A DNA stretch of 64,000 nucleotides from the NCBI RefSeq assembly GCF_013394655.1, contig NZ_CP053351.1, positions 1,054,001 to 1,118,000 of the forward strand. The letters run 5' to 3'. Within the stretch, counting starts at the first letter, position 1, and the number at the start of each line of letters is the position of its first letter. A model generated the notes under the pieces. It worked only from the letters and a program-made list of their open reading frames with translations, ran no database searches and had not been told where the DNA came from. Below, one piece after another: positions 33,717-42,299 of the stretch. A program made the position numbers and the translations under genes. The stretch is from Winogradskyella schleiferi. Lineage in GTDB: Bacteria > Bacteroidota > Bacteroidia > Flavobacteriales > Flavobacteriaceae.

Positions 33717-34792
33717 TCAATCAACGCATTAAGCTTTGCCCAAAACTCGTCATCAAAATCGGATAATCCAAAATTCACATCATCAGCAGATTCTCCCATT
33801 CTGATGACCACTAAGTTTTTGCTTGGCACCACGTAAATCTTTTGGTCGTTCTTACCTAATGCAGCATACATATCAGTTGGTGCATTTGTGATGAGCTCAC
33901 CAGGAAATTCAAATTGAGATTGTGGTAAATGATAAGTTGATTTTCCGTTTAGCCACCACATATAACCATAGGCTTCATTAATGGGCTGTGAGGTGTTTGT
34001 AGCGTCGTTCAAATAAGATTCTGGTATAATCTGTTCCGTTTCCCATTTGCCATTTGCGGAAATTAATAATCCGAACCTTGCCATACTTCTGGTATTGCTC
34101 CAATAAACGCTTAAGCCTCCAATGGGTATCCAGCTTCCGGACATACCAATTTTATTTTTAAGATTGTCATCAAAATAAGCGTCCCAAGTTGTGTTGCTAG
34201 CTTGGGCCACAACATCCTGTAATTTCACATACACATTATGATAGGCCCAACGATTACCAGCATCTGCAACGTATTGCAAATTACTTGGAGAAACATCGTC
34301 GCCCAAGGTGTCATCCAAACCAGAATTCATGGACAATAAATTTTTGCAAGTAATGAGATTCTCTTTGTCCACTGGCGCACTCGTCCATCCAATACCCAAA
34401 TAATCTGACACTTTATTGTTAATGTCTATTAATCCCTGGTCTTGCGCAATTCCTGTAACTGCTGTGGTAAGCGTTTTTCCAGCACTAGCCCAATACCATG
34501 GTGAAGAACTTGTATGACCATTAAAATAATGCTCTTCAACTATTTTTCCATCATGAAGCATCATAAAGCTTTTGGTGTTCTTTTCTTCTAAAAAATCTAA
34601 AAGAGGTTGAAGTTCAGTTTCATTCCAATTTAATTCTGCAGCCGTTTTGGTTTCCCAAGTATCAGAATTTAAGGGTGGAAAGTAAATCGCTTCACTTTGT
34701 GGGTCTTGGTCTTCTGGAGCACTGTCGTCACTTGAACAGGATAAAACAATGAATAAAATCAATAAGATTGAAGTAAGTTGACGTGGTTTCAT
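33713..34792 (-). CDS. Lipoprotein serine hydrolase, beta-lactamase family
   Basis: A 359-residue lipoprotein (lipobox LFIVLSCS near residue 20). The SxxK motif is SAGK in WYWASAGKTLTTA, and the Tyr of the second motif lies in the WAYHNVYVKLQ segment. The fold is the class C beta-lactamase type and the length is short for the family. Its 3' end overlaps that of the amidase by four bases (33713-33716), so the two converge. It is the third protein of this type in the window, after 1058-2710 and the broken 7021-8334. Substrate unknown. Confidence 0.9.
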   Translation of the reverse strand: MKPRQLTSILLILFIVLSCSSDDSAPEDQDPQSEAIYFPPLNSDTWETKTAAELNWNETELQPLLDFLEEKNTKSFMMLHDGKIVEEHYFNGHTSSSPWYWASAGKTLTTAVTGIAQDQGLIDINNKVSDYLGIGWTSAPVDKENLITCKNLLSMNSGLDDTLGDDVSPSNLQYVADAGNRWAYHNVYVKLQDVVAQASNTTWDAYFDDNLKNKIGMSGSWIPIGGLSVYWSNTRSMARFGLLISANGKWETEQIIPESYLNDATNTSQPINEAYGYMWWLNGKSTYHLPQSQFEFPGELITNAPTDMYAALGKNDQKIYVVPSKNLVVIRMGESADDVNFGLSDFDDEFWAKLNALID

Positions 34793-34917
34793 GGTTAAGT
34801 TTTTATTTAAGACCTATAAATATACAAAAGGTTTAAAACCAAGAATTTTACAATCGTAAATCTACAATCATATATCGTAAATCATTCCGTATCTTTGCAA
34901 ACTGATTTATAAAAAGC

Positions 34918-36225
34918 ATGAGGACCAAAACTATAAAAAAGAATAGAATCAACGTTGTTACATTAGGCTGTAGTAAAAATGTTTACGATAGCGAAGTATT
35001 GATGGGACAACTAAAAGCAAGCGGAAAGGATGTTGTCCATGAACAGGAAGGAAACGTTGTGGTCATTAATACTTGTGGTTTTATTAATAATGCCAAAGAG
35101 GAAAGTGTGAATACCATTTTGGAATATATGCAGAAAAAGGAGGATGGCGAAGTTGATAAGGTATTTGTAACAGGGTGCTTAAGCGAACGTTACAAGCCAG
35201 ATTTACAAAAAGAAATCCCGAATGTAGATCAGTATTTTGGAACAACAGAATTACCTGGATTATTAAAAGCACTTGGTGCAGATTACAAGCATGAACTTAT
35301 TGGTGAACGTTTAACAACTACCCCAAAAAACTACGCTTATCTTAAAATTGCCGAAGGCTGCGATAGACCATGTAGTTTTTGTGCTATTCCAATTATGCGC
35401 GGAAAACACAAAAGTACGCCTATTGAAAACTTAGTAACCGAAGCAGAAAAACTGGCAGCCAATGGTGTTAAGGAATTGATCCTTATTGCACAAGATTTAA
35501 CGTATTACGGTTTAGATATATACAAAAAACGGAATCTTGCGGAATTATTGGAGAACTTAGTCAAAGTTGAAGGTATTGAATGGATTCGATTACATTATGC
35601 TTTTCCGACAGGATTTCCGATGGATGTGTTGGATGTTATGAAACGTGAACCGAAGATTTGTAACTATTTGGATATTCCGTTGCAACATATTTCAGATGAC
35701 TTATTAAAATCCATGCGTCGCGGAACTACAAAAGAGAAGACCACAAAATTAATTAAGGAATTCAGGGCTATCGTTCCAGAAATGACCATTAGAACCACAC
35801 TTATTGTTGGCTATCCTGGAGAAACAGAAGCCCATTTTGAAGAACTTAAACAATGGGTTTCCGAAATGCGCTTTGAACGTTTAGGCTGTTTCACGTATTC
35901 CCATGAAGAAAATACACACGCTTACAACTTAGAGGATGATGTGCCAGAGGATTTGAAAATGCAACGTGCCAATGCCATTATGGAAATTCAATCGCAAATT
36001 TCTTGGGAACTGAATCAGGCCAAAATAGGGCAGGAGTTTAAAGTGGTTATAGATAGAAAAGAAGGTAATTATTTTGTTGGTAGAACCGAATTTGATTCGC
36101 CAGATGTAGATAACGAAGTATTGATTGATGCGACCAGAACCTATTTGAAAACAGGCGAGTTTACTACCATTAGAGTTATTGAAGCTGAGGATTTCGACCT
36201 TTATGGCGAAGTAGTGGCATCGTAA
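34918..36225 (+). CDS. rimO: Ribosomal protein S12 methylthiotransferase RimO
   Basis: A 435-residue radical SAM enzyme that adds a methylthio group to an Asp of ribosomal protein S12. The N-terminal domain binds the first iron-sulphur cluster (TLGCSKN, VINTCGF, VTGCLSERY), the radical SAM motif is CDRPCSFC, and the C-terminal TRAM-like domain ends with EFTTIRVIEAEDFDLYG. TATCTTTG at 34890-34897 is a -7 candidate. A damaged copy of the last 35 codons lies at 40114-40224. Confidence 0.97.
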   Translation: MRTKTIKKNRINVVTLGCSKNVYDSEVLMGQLKASGKDVVHEQEGNVVVINTCGFINNAKEESVNTILEYMQKKEDGEVDKVFVTGCLSERYKPDLQKEIPNVDQYFGTTELPGLLKALGADYKHELIGERLTTTPKNYAYLKIAEGCDRPCSFCAIPIMRGKHKSTPIENLVTEAEKLAANGVKELILIAQDLTYYGLDIYKKRNLAELLENLVKVEGIEWIRLHYAFPTGFPMDVLDVMKREPKICNYLDIPLQHISDDLLKSMRRGTTKEKTTKLIKEFRAIVPEMTIRTTLIVGYPGETEAHFEELKQWVSEMRFERLGCFTYSHEENTHAYNLEDDVPEDLKMQRANAIMEIQSQISWELNQAKIGQEFKVVIDRKEGNYFVGRTEFDSPDVDNEVLIDATRTYLKTGEFTTIRVIEAEDFDLYGEVVAS

Positions 36226-36283
36226 GTGAAGTCTATGGATTGATTTTTATGGAGAGCTTGTAATGTAGATTACGTTTGAAAAT

Positions 36284-37408
36284 CTATTCTGTTTTCTTAT
36301 TTTTATAATTCCGACCATACCATAATAAAATACCGGTAACTGGAAGGGTTGCCGTTAATAAGCTAATTATAAAAGCTAGAATCTTGCCTGCAATACCTCC
36401 AATAGCACCAATATGGATGTCATAATTCATTCGGAGTATTTTATCTGCTAATTTGGCGTCTTTATATTTTCCATAAATACCTGGAATTTCAATTTCTTCT
36501 AAAGTATTTTGATCAAAAAATCTGAAATCCGTATCGTAGTATAGGCCTTTACTATTAGATACTTCCACATAAATACTTTCGTCTTTACTTTTTGGATAAT
36601 GTAGTTCGTAAGATTCTGCTTCAGGCGATTCTTTCTGTAGTTTTACAATCAATCTATCCATAGGTAAACCCTCAGTGCTGCTTTGATTTTTACTTTTGTT
36701 ATCAGGAATAATAAAGGCAGCTACTTTCTCTCCACCAGTAGATTTATATACAACATATTTTAACCAATTGTAAGACATAACGGAACCCGTAAATGCCAAA
36801 ACTAATGCTAAGGAACAGATATAAAAACCTACAATAGTATGTAAATCGAAGTTTTTACGTTTCCAACGTGTGGTTTTTTTCCAATCAAATTTTAGTCGTT
36901 GCTTTAAGTTTTTAAGTTTTTTGGGTAACCAAAGGATAAAACCTGAAATTATAATTAAAATAAAGATAAGAATTGACGCGCCCACCACTTGTTCACCAAA
37001 AGCTTTTGGTAACCACAATCTCGTATGACCTTTTAGAGTAAAAGCAAAAAAACCTGAAAGATGATCTTCTACTTGAATAACGCCGCCACTATAAGGATTC
37101 AAGAAAACACTCTGATAAAATTCTGGATCTGCATCATAAAAAATAACCTCAATAGCATCATCTGCCTTTTTAAAAAGTGTACCATGAACAGAATTATCTG
37201 GGAAAACTTCTTTAGCTAAAGCTTTTGCTTCAGTAGGTGTTAATATGGATTGTTCTTGTGGTATGACTTTTGTATAATCGTCATATAGACTTTCAATTTC
37301 ATCCCTAAAAGCCCAGCAACAACCGGTAATTGCAACTATAAAAACAACAATGCCTGTTACGAGACCTAATATTTTGTGTAATTGAAAAATAAATTTATTG
37401 AATGTCAT
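36284..37408 (-). CDS. PepSY-associated TM domain protein
   Basis: A 374-residue inner-membrane protein of the PepSY_TM family: an N-terminal helix (FIFQLHKILGLVTGIVVFIVAITG), periplasmic PepSY part, then helices around residues 145-165, 190-215 and 345-365 with the HTIVGFYICSLALVLAFTGSVMSYNW pattern. Such proteins work with iron-siderophore receptors, probably in reduction of the ferric siderophore. It is the second gene after the receptor at 37467-39890, separated by a hairpin, so the two likely form an operon. Confidence 0.92.
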   Translation of the reverse strand: MTFNKFIFQLHKILGLVTGIVVFIVAITGCCWAFRDEIESLYDDYTKVIPQEQSILTPTEAKALAKEVFPDNSVHGTLFKKADDAIEVIFYDADPEFYQSVFLNPYSGGVIQVEDHLSGFFAFTLKGHTRLWLPKAFGEQVVGASILIFILIIISGFILWLPKKLKNLKQRLKFDWKKTTRWKRKNFDLHTIVGFYICSLALVLAFTGSVMSYNWLKYVVYKSTGGEKVAAFIIPDNKSKNQSSTEGLPMDRLIVKLQKESPEAESYELHYPKSKDESIYVEVSNSKGLYYDTDFRFFDQNTLEEIEIPGIYGKYKDAKLADKILRMNYDIHIGAIGGIAGKILAFIISLLTATLPVTGILLWYGRNYKNKKTE

Positions 37409-37420
37409 TAGCCTAGAATT

Positions 37421-37454
37421 TAAATGAGCAACTCTTTTTCAGAGTCGCTCATTT
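37421..37454 (-). terminator. Hairpin between the receptor and PepSY genes
   Basis: taaatgagc / gctcattta is a 9-bp stem and an inner actct / agagt adds five pairs, with mismatches between them. On the minus strand there is no T run after it, so it may be an attenuator or RNA-stabilising element rather than a full stop; the T run (37455-37460) is on the plus strand. Confidence 0.5.
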
Positions 37455-37466
37455 AGTTTTTAATAA

Positions 37467-39890
37467 TTAAAATTTGTATGAAATATTCGCAAATAATGCC
37501 CTTGGAGTTTGTGGATTAATGGTTGTCCAACCTTTATAGTATGCTTTGTTAAAGGCATTGTTTAGTTTTAAACCAATTCTATAATGATCGCCTTGATAGA
37601 AAATAGATGCATTAGCAATAGTGTAACTTGGTAGAATAAACTCAACTGTAGATTCATAGTTTATGGCAAAGCGTTCACTTGCGCCATTACCTCCAAATCC
37701 AAGTCCAAAACCCTCTAAGATGCCCTCTTGAAATTCGTAATTTGCCCAAAAGTTGTAGAGTGTTTCAGGTCCTGCTTCCAAAGGTCTTTTATTTAAAATT
37801 TCAGTGTTGTCAGATACAGTTGTTTCACTATCGTTATTACTATAACCTGCTCTAATATTTAAGCCTTTAGTTGGGTTGGCATTAATTTCTATTTCAAACC
37901 CTTTACTTACAACTTCGCCACCTTGAATTTTGTTGAAAATTGATGACGGATCAGTAATGACGCGATCTTTAACGGTGATGTCATAGTAGCTAATTGTGGC
38001 ATTCAATCGGTTATTGAATAAATTCGTTTTAATTCCAAACTCTAGTTGGTTGGCCTGTTCTGGGTCAAAAGTTTTAAGGGTTTGTGGACCGTCATCAGGA
38101 TTACCAACCAATTGTGGGGCAACGTTTGTAAAGCCATTTTGGAAGTTTCCGAATACAGACAGTTTACCTTTTATCGGTTGATATACAATTCCGAATTTAG
38201 GTGATAGTGTCGTTTGGTTATAGTCATCGTCAGGAGTTACCAAATCACCTTCATTATCAAAATGATCGAGACGTAAACCAACCATAACTGAAAATTTTTC
38301 AGTAATATTTACAACATCTGAAGCATATAAGCTATAAATGTGGTACTTAGATTTAGCGTTACTAACGCCTTGGGAAGCTAAAGCTGCATCTACTCCAGAT
38401 GTGGATAATGGATACAAGTCTGTTTCAACTTCTGCCGTAAATGGGTTGTCGCCATTGGCACCACTATCCGGAGTGATGTTACCGTAAAATACATAACCAG
38501 TACTGTTGTTGGTTTGGGTTTCATTAAAGTAGTCTAATCCAATGACCACTCTATTTCTTAAAGATGCCACTTTAAAATCACCTATAAAGTTTTGCTGAAT
38601 ATCTGTGGTTTGCGTATTGGCATTTTGTTTATTGATATACCGTGAAAATGTATTGCCACCTAAAACACCATAATCAAATAAATAGGAATAATAACCTTTT
38701 GTAGAAGTGTTGCTTTTAGAAAGTAAGGTTTGCGATTGCCATGTATCAGACAATTTATAATCCATTTCTACTCTATAATTTTGGGTCGGATTTTCTAGTG
38801 CTAAATCGTTACTGGTAAAGGATAGTTTATTGTTATAGCTTAACTCATCAAGATTTGCAGCTTCTGTGGGTGCAGATCGGTTTAAAAACAAAAATGTTGG
38901 ATTGGTTTGCTCGGCTTGGGTGATTTCGCCATAAAAAGAAAAGGACAACCTATTGTTTACTTTATAAGATAACGATGGAGCGACAAAAAACGATTTTCTA
39001 AAGCCAGCATCTTGAAAACTTTGCTCAGTAGTATAAGCCGTATTTAATCTAAAATATAAATTGTCCGCTTTACTCAAGGCCGTGTTAAAATCGCCTACTA
39101 TTTGGTTTAAGCCATAGGTACCAGAAGTAAAAGATAGTTCACCGCCTGTCCCAACATAAGGTTTTTTGGTGACTACATTTATTAATCCACCGTACGAACT
39201 CACGGCATTTCCAAACAATGTGGCAGAAGGGCCTTTGAGGACTTCTATACGCTCGATATTTGCAGGATTAATTGTACCATTTGTCAAACCTGGTAGGCCA
39301 TTTACTAATTGTGGTTGTACAGAAAAACCACGAAGCGAATAATAACCAGCGCCATCGCCACCACGACCAGTAGAGGTCCAAAGTTGTTCTATACCTGTAG
39401 CATTTTTTAAAGCATCGTCAAAGTTTGTCACCACTTGGGATTGCAGCAATTCGTTGGTTATTGTACTGTAAACTTGTGTGTTTTCAATATCTTTTAAAGG
39501 AAGTTTTGAAACATAGGCTGTTTTCTTTCTTGAAAATTTGTTGCGACGTTCGCCATTAACAAGGACTTCACTTAAAATTTCGTTTCCTTCGTAAAGTGTA
39601 ATGGTACCTAAATCAACAGTTTGATTATTGGAAATTGTAATAGAAAATTCTCTGGTTTTAAATCCGACGTAAGATAATGAAATTATGTAATCTCCATGCT
39701 CTAAGTTAGTTATTTTAAATTCGCCATTTGCATTGGTTTGAGCGCCTTTATCTGAGTATTTTACAGAAACATTGACGCCTGAAAGCGATGCTATGTTAGC
39801 ATCGGTAACGTTTCCAATTACGTCTGCAGATTGGGAAAATGAGATGTTTATGAGTATAAGAAATGCTAGGGTTGTTATTAGTTTTGTCAT
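37467..39890 (-). CDS. TonB-dependent siderophore-type receptor
   Basis: An 807-residue outer-membrane receptor. A signal peptide (MTKLITTLAFLILINISFSQ), a carboxypeptidase-like domain (about residues 20-105, IGNVTDANIASLSGVNVSV), the TonB plug (about 125-240, with YYSLRGFSVQPQLVNGLPG and ERIEVLKGPSATLFG) and a 22-strand-type barrel ending in a C-terminal Phe (LFANISYKF). The plug and barrel resemble ferric hydroxamate receptors (FhuE/FoxA type). With the PepSY protein downstream, ferric siderophore uptake is likely. A Fur-like palindrome lies 9 bases before the start. Confidence 0.95.
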   Translation of the reverse strand: MTKLITTLAFLILINISFSQSADVIGNVTDANIASLSGVNVSVKYSDKGAQTNANGEFKITNLEHGDYIISLSYVGFKTREFSITISNNQTVDLGTITLYEGNEILSEVLVNGERRNKFSRKKTAYVSKLPLKDIENTQVYSTITNELLQSQVVTNFDDALKNATGIEQLWTSTGRGGDGAGYYSLRGFSVQPQLVNGLPGLTNGTINPANIERIEVLKGPSATLFGNAVSSYGGLINVVTKKPYVGTGGELSFTSGTYGLNQIVGDFNTALSKADNLYFRLNTAYTTEQSFQDAGFRKSFFVAPSLSYKVNNRLSFSFYGEITQAEQTNPTFLFLNRSAPTEAANLDELSYNNKLSFTSNDLALENPTQNYRVEMDYKLSDTWQSQTLLSKSNTSTKGYYSYLFDYGVLGGNTFSRYINKQNANTQTTDIQQNFIGDFKVASLRNRVVIGLDYFNETQTNNSTGYVFYGNITPDSGANGDNPFTAEVETDLYPLSTSGVDAALASQGVSNAKSKYHIYSLYASDVVNITEKFSVMVGLRLDHFDNEGDLVTPDDDYNQTTLSPKFGIVYQPIKGKLSVFGNFQNGFTNVAPQLVGNPDDGPQTLKTFDPEQANQLEFGIKTNLFNNRLNATISYYDITVKDRVITDPSSIFNKIQGGEVVSKGFEIEINANPTKGLNIRAGYSNNDSETTVSDNTEILNKRPLEAGPETLYNFWANYEFQEGILEGFGLGFGGNGASERFAINYESTVEFILPSYTIANASIFYQGDHYRIGLKLNNAFNKAYYKGWTTINPQTPRALFANISYKF

Positions 39891-39898
39891 TTGTTTTT

Positions 39899-39917
39899 AT
39901 TTAGACTTAATATAAAT
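39899..39917. promoter_or_regulatory. Palindrome with ATTTA/TAAAT ends, possible Fur-type operator
   Basis: The 19-base element ATTTAGACTTAATATAAAT is palindromic at 14 of 18 non-central positions, with perfect 5-base ends. It lies directly upstream of the siderophore receptor start, where an iron-responsive repressor would be expected. The match to any known Fur consensus for this phylum was not computed. Confidence 0.35.
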
Positions 39918-40113
39918 AGTTAATTTTTGACAAAAATATTTATGTCTTTTAAATAAAACAAATTATTTATAACAATTCTAAATAAAAATTTTTAGTGGCT
40001 TGATAATGAGATGCTGTGAAATGTATTTTTTCATTTAATTCTTCAAGATTTTAGGTTTTTAATTGAATTTTGAGCACTTCAATGCGTTCGTTAATGTGAG
40101 GTTTTAGCTATAA

Positions 40114-40224
40114 AATAAAGACGTTTTGATAGATACGATGAATGCTTATTTGAAAGCAAAGGAGTTTACAACTATTTAAGATGTTGCCCCTGAAAACTTC
40201 GACTTTTACGGAGAAGAAGTGTCA
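40114..40224 (+). pseudogene. Decayed 3' fragment of a second rimO-like gene
   Basis: This frame encodes about 37 residues that align with the last 35 of RimO: DVLIDTMNAYLKAKEFTTI, a stop (TAA at 40177-40179), then DVAPENFDFYGEEVS. By hand, 19 of 35 aligned places are identical to the intact RimO at 34918-36225 (VLID, YLK, EFTTI, FD, YGE and others). It has no start and an in-frame stop, so it cannot be functional. It lies 3.9 kb from the intact gene in a 454-base gap with no other gene (39891-40344). It may be the rest of a duplicate or of an old foreign copy. Confidence 0.7.
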
Positions 40225-40344
40225 TTTTTAGCGAAGTTGAAGGGCTTATTTTTATGTACAGCCAAAGCCAACCTAGTTTATAGCGGAAGACTTAAAATAT
40301 AGCGTAAAGTCGTAAAATTCAAAGTATATTTTGAAAATACGAAA

Positions 40345-41187
40345 TCAAACCCTATCTGGCCAAAAATTGGGATGCTCTCCGCTAAATCCGAATTCAGGTA
40401 GATTATTGATGAGATTCATTTCTTCATTAGATAACTCAAAATCAAATAGATTGATGTTTTCTTCAATGCGTTCGTCTGTGGTTGATTTAGGGATTGCAAT
40501 GACCTCATGTTGTACTATCCAACGAAGGCAAACCTTTGCTACAGAGGTGTCATGCGTTTTTGCTATTTCTTTTAAATGTTCATTTTCAAAAACTTCGCCT
40601 CTTCCTAATGGCGACCAGGATTCGACAGCAATATTTTGTTTTTTGCAATAATTGACCAATTCTTGCTGCCAATAGCCTGGATGAAACTCAATTTGGTTAA
40701 CGGCTGGCTTCACTTTGGCAGTCGCGAATAAAGCTTCAAGATGTTCTTGAAAAAAGTTGCTCACACCTATGGATTTTATTTTTCCATCAGCTTGTAACTC
40801 TTCCATAGCACGCCATGTCTCTGCATTCGTTTGTTGCCAATTATCATAATTTTTAGCATTGGCAGGCCAATGAATGAGGTATAAGTCAATATAATCCAAT
40901 CCCAATTTTTTGAGGGATTTTTCAAACGCTTCCTTAGCAGTTTTGTAACCTAATTCTTCACGCCATAATTTGGTGGTCACAAAAATTTCGTCTCTTGGAA
41001 TACCACTCGCTTTGATGCCTTTTCCCACAGCATCTTCATTACCATAAGCTGCTGCTGTATCTATTGACCGATAACCGTTTAAGAGCGCATGTTTAACAGC
41101 GTCAATGCCTTCTTGGTCCTTGGCTTTATAGGTTCCAAAACCGACAATCGGCATGGAATTCCCGTCATTTAAAAGTATGGTTTTCAT
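40345..41187 (-). CDS. Aldo/keto reductase
   Basis: A 280-residue NADPH-dependent TIM-barrel oxidoreductase. The family motifs are GYRSIDTAAAYGNEDAVG (catalytic Asp and Tyr), VTTKLWREE (Lys), YLIHWP (His) and IPKSTTDERIEEN in the cofactor site. It reduces aldehydes and ketones. It is the last of four genes read in the same direction (45915 to 40345); the gap to the alpha/beta hydrolase is 65 bases. Confidence 0.96.
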   Translation of the reverse strand: MKTILLNDGNSMPIVGFGTYKAKDQEGIDAVKHALLNGYRSIDTAAAYGNEDAVGKGIKASGIPRDEIFVTTKLWREELGYKTAKEAFEKSLKKLGLDYIDLYLIHWPANAKNYDNWQQTNAETWRAMEELQADGKIKSIGVSNFFQEHLEALFATAKVKPAVNQIEFHPGYWQQELVNYCKKQNIAVESWSPLGRGEVFENEHLKEIAKTHDTSVAKVCLRWIVQHEVIAIPKSTTDERIEENINLFDFELSNEEMNLINNLPEFGFSGEHPNFWPDRV

Positions 41188-41252
41188 AATTTAATCTTTA
41201 TTGAATTTAATGTTGCTGAACTGATAGTGAGTTCAATACATATAAAATAACA

Positions 41253-42254
41253 CTATTGATTTAAAAAGGTAATCAATGGTTTAATGAATTTATCAAATTT
41301 TTCAATATGAGGTAAATGGCCGACGTTTTCCAATTCCACTAATTGTGCATTAGGAATTTTCTCTTGTGTTTGTTTACCTAATTCGTCATATAATCCCATG
41401 GTTTTTCTTACATCTTCAGAAACAAGTCCTTTACCCAAGGCGGTTCTATCTCGTGTCCCAATTATTAAAAGCGTCGGAACAGTAATGTTTTGGAATTCAT
41501 AAACAACAGGCTCTGTAAAAATCATGTCATAGGTTAAAGCGGCATTCCATGCTATAGTTATATAGTTGGAATTTAACGTCCAACCTGCCAATAAGTTCAC
41601 CCATTGATCGTATTCTGGCTTCCATTTGTTATCATAATAATTATTCAACTGGTATTGTTTTATGCCTTCAGCAGTTTTTTTAAGTTCATTGTTATACCAC
41701 CATTCTATGGATTTGTATGGGACTTTGAGTTTCCAGTCTTCTAATCCTATAGGATTTTCCAAGATAAATTTTTCTACCGTGTTAGGATACATTAATGCAA
41801 AACGTGTGGCAAGCATACCTCCCATGGAATGGCCTAAAATAGTAGTTTTCTTAATTTTTAAAGTATCCAGAAGTGTTTTGGTATTTTGTGCTAATTGTTG
41901 GAAGGTATAATGGAAGTGCTCCGGTTTAGAAGATTTTCCGAATCCAATTTGATCTGGTACAATAACGCGAAACCCTTCTTTGGTCAACGCATCAATAGTT
42001 GTTTCCCAGTAGGCACCATTAAAATTTTTTCCATGAAATAACACAATGTTTTTTCCATTGTAATTTTCAGGCTTTACGTCCATATATGCCATCTTTAATT
42101 CTTGCTCTTGAACGTTCAATTCTAAGTTAAAAACAGCATATGGATATTTATAATTTGCTAATTCAATGTCTAACCATTGCAAACTATCGGTTTGTGCCTT
42201 GGTCATTTGAAATGCAGATAAGAATGTCAGTATTACTAAGAAATGTTTTTTCAT
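41253..42254 (-). CDS. Secreted alpha/beta hydrolase
   Basis: A 333-residue hydrolase with a signal peptide (MKKHFLVILTFLSAFQMTKAQ). The nucleophile elbow is GHSMGG, the oxyanion loop lies in LFHGKNFNGAYWE, and the acid and His lie in GTRDRTALG and GHLPHIEKF near the C-terminus. Proteins of this sort cleave esters, epoxides or C-C bonds, and the substrate cannot be named. It follows the receptor gene after 45 bases. Confidence 0.93.
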   Translation of the reverse strand: MKKHFLVILTFLSAFQMTKAQTDSLQWLDIELANYKYPYAVFNLELNVQEQELKMAYMDVKPENYNGKNIVLFHGKNFNGAYWETTIDALTKEGFRVIVPDQIGFGKSSKPEHFHYTFQQLAQNTKTLLDTLKIKKTTILGHSMGGMLATRFALMYPNTVEKFILENPIGLEDWKLKVPYKSIEWWYNNELKKTAEGIKQYQLNNYYDNKWKPEYDQWVNLLAGWTLNSNYITIAWNAALTYDMIFTEPVVYEFQNITVPTLLIIGTRDRTALGKGLVSEDVRKTMGLYDELGKQTQEKIPNAQLVELENVGHLPHIEKFDKFIKPLITFLNQ

Positions 42255-42299
42255 TTTGTATATGTTTAATTCATCAATTTTGGTCTCATTCTTCTACAA

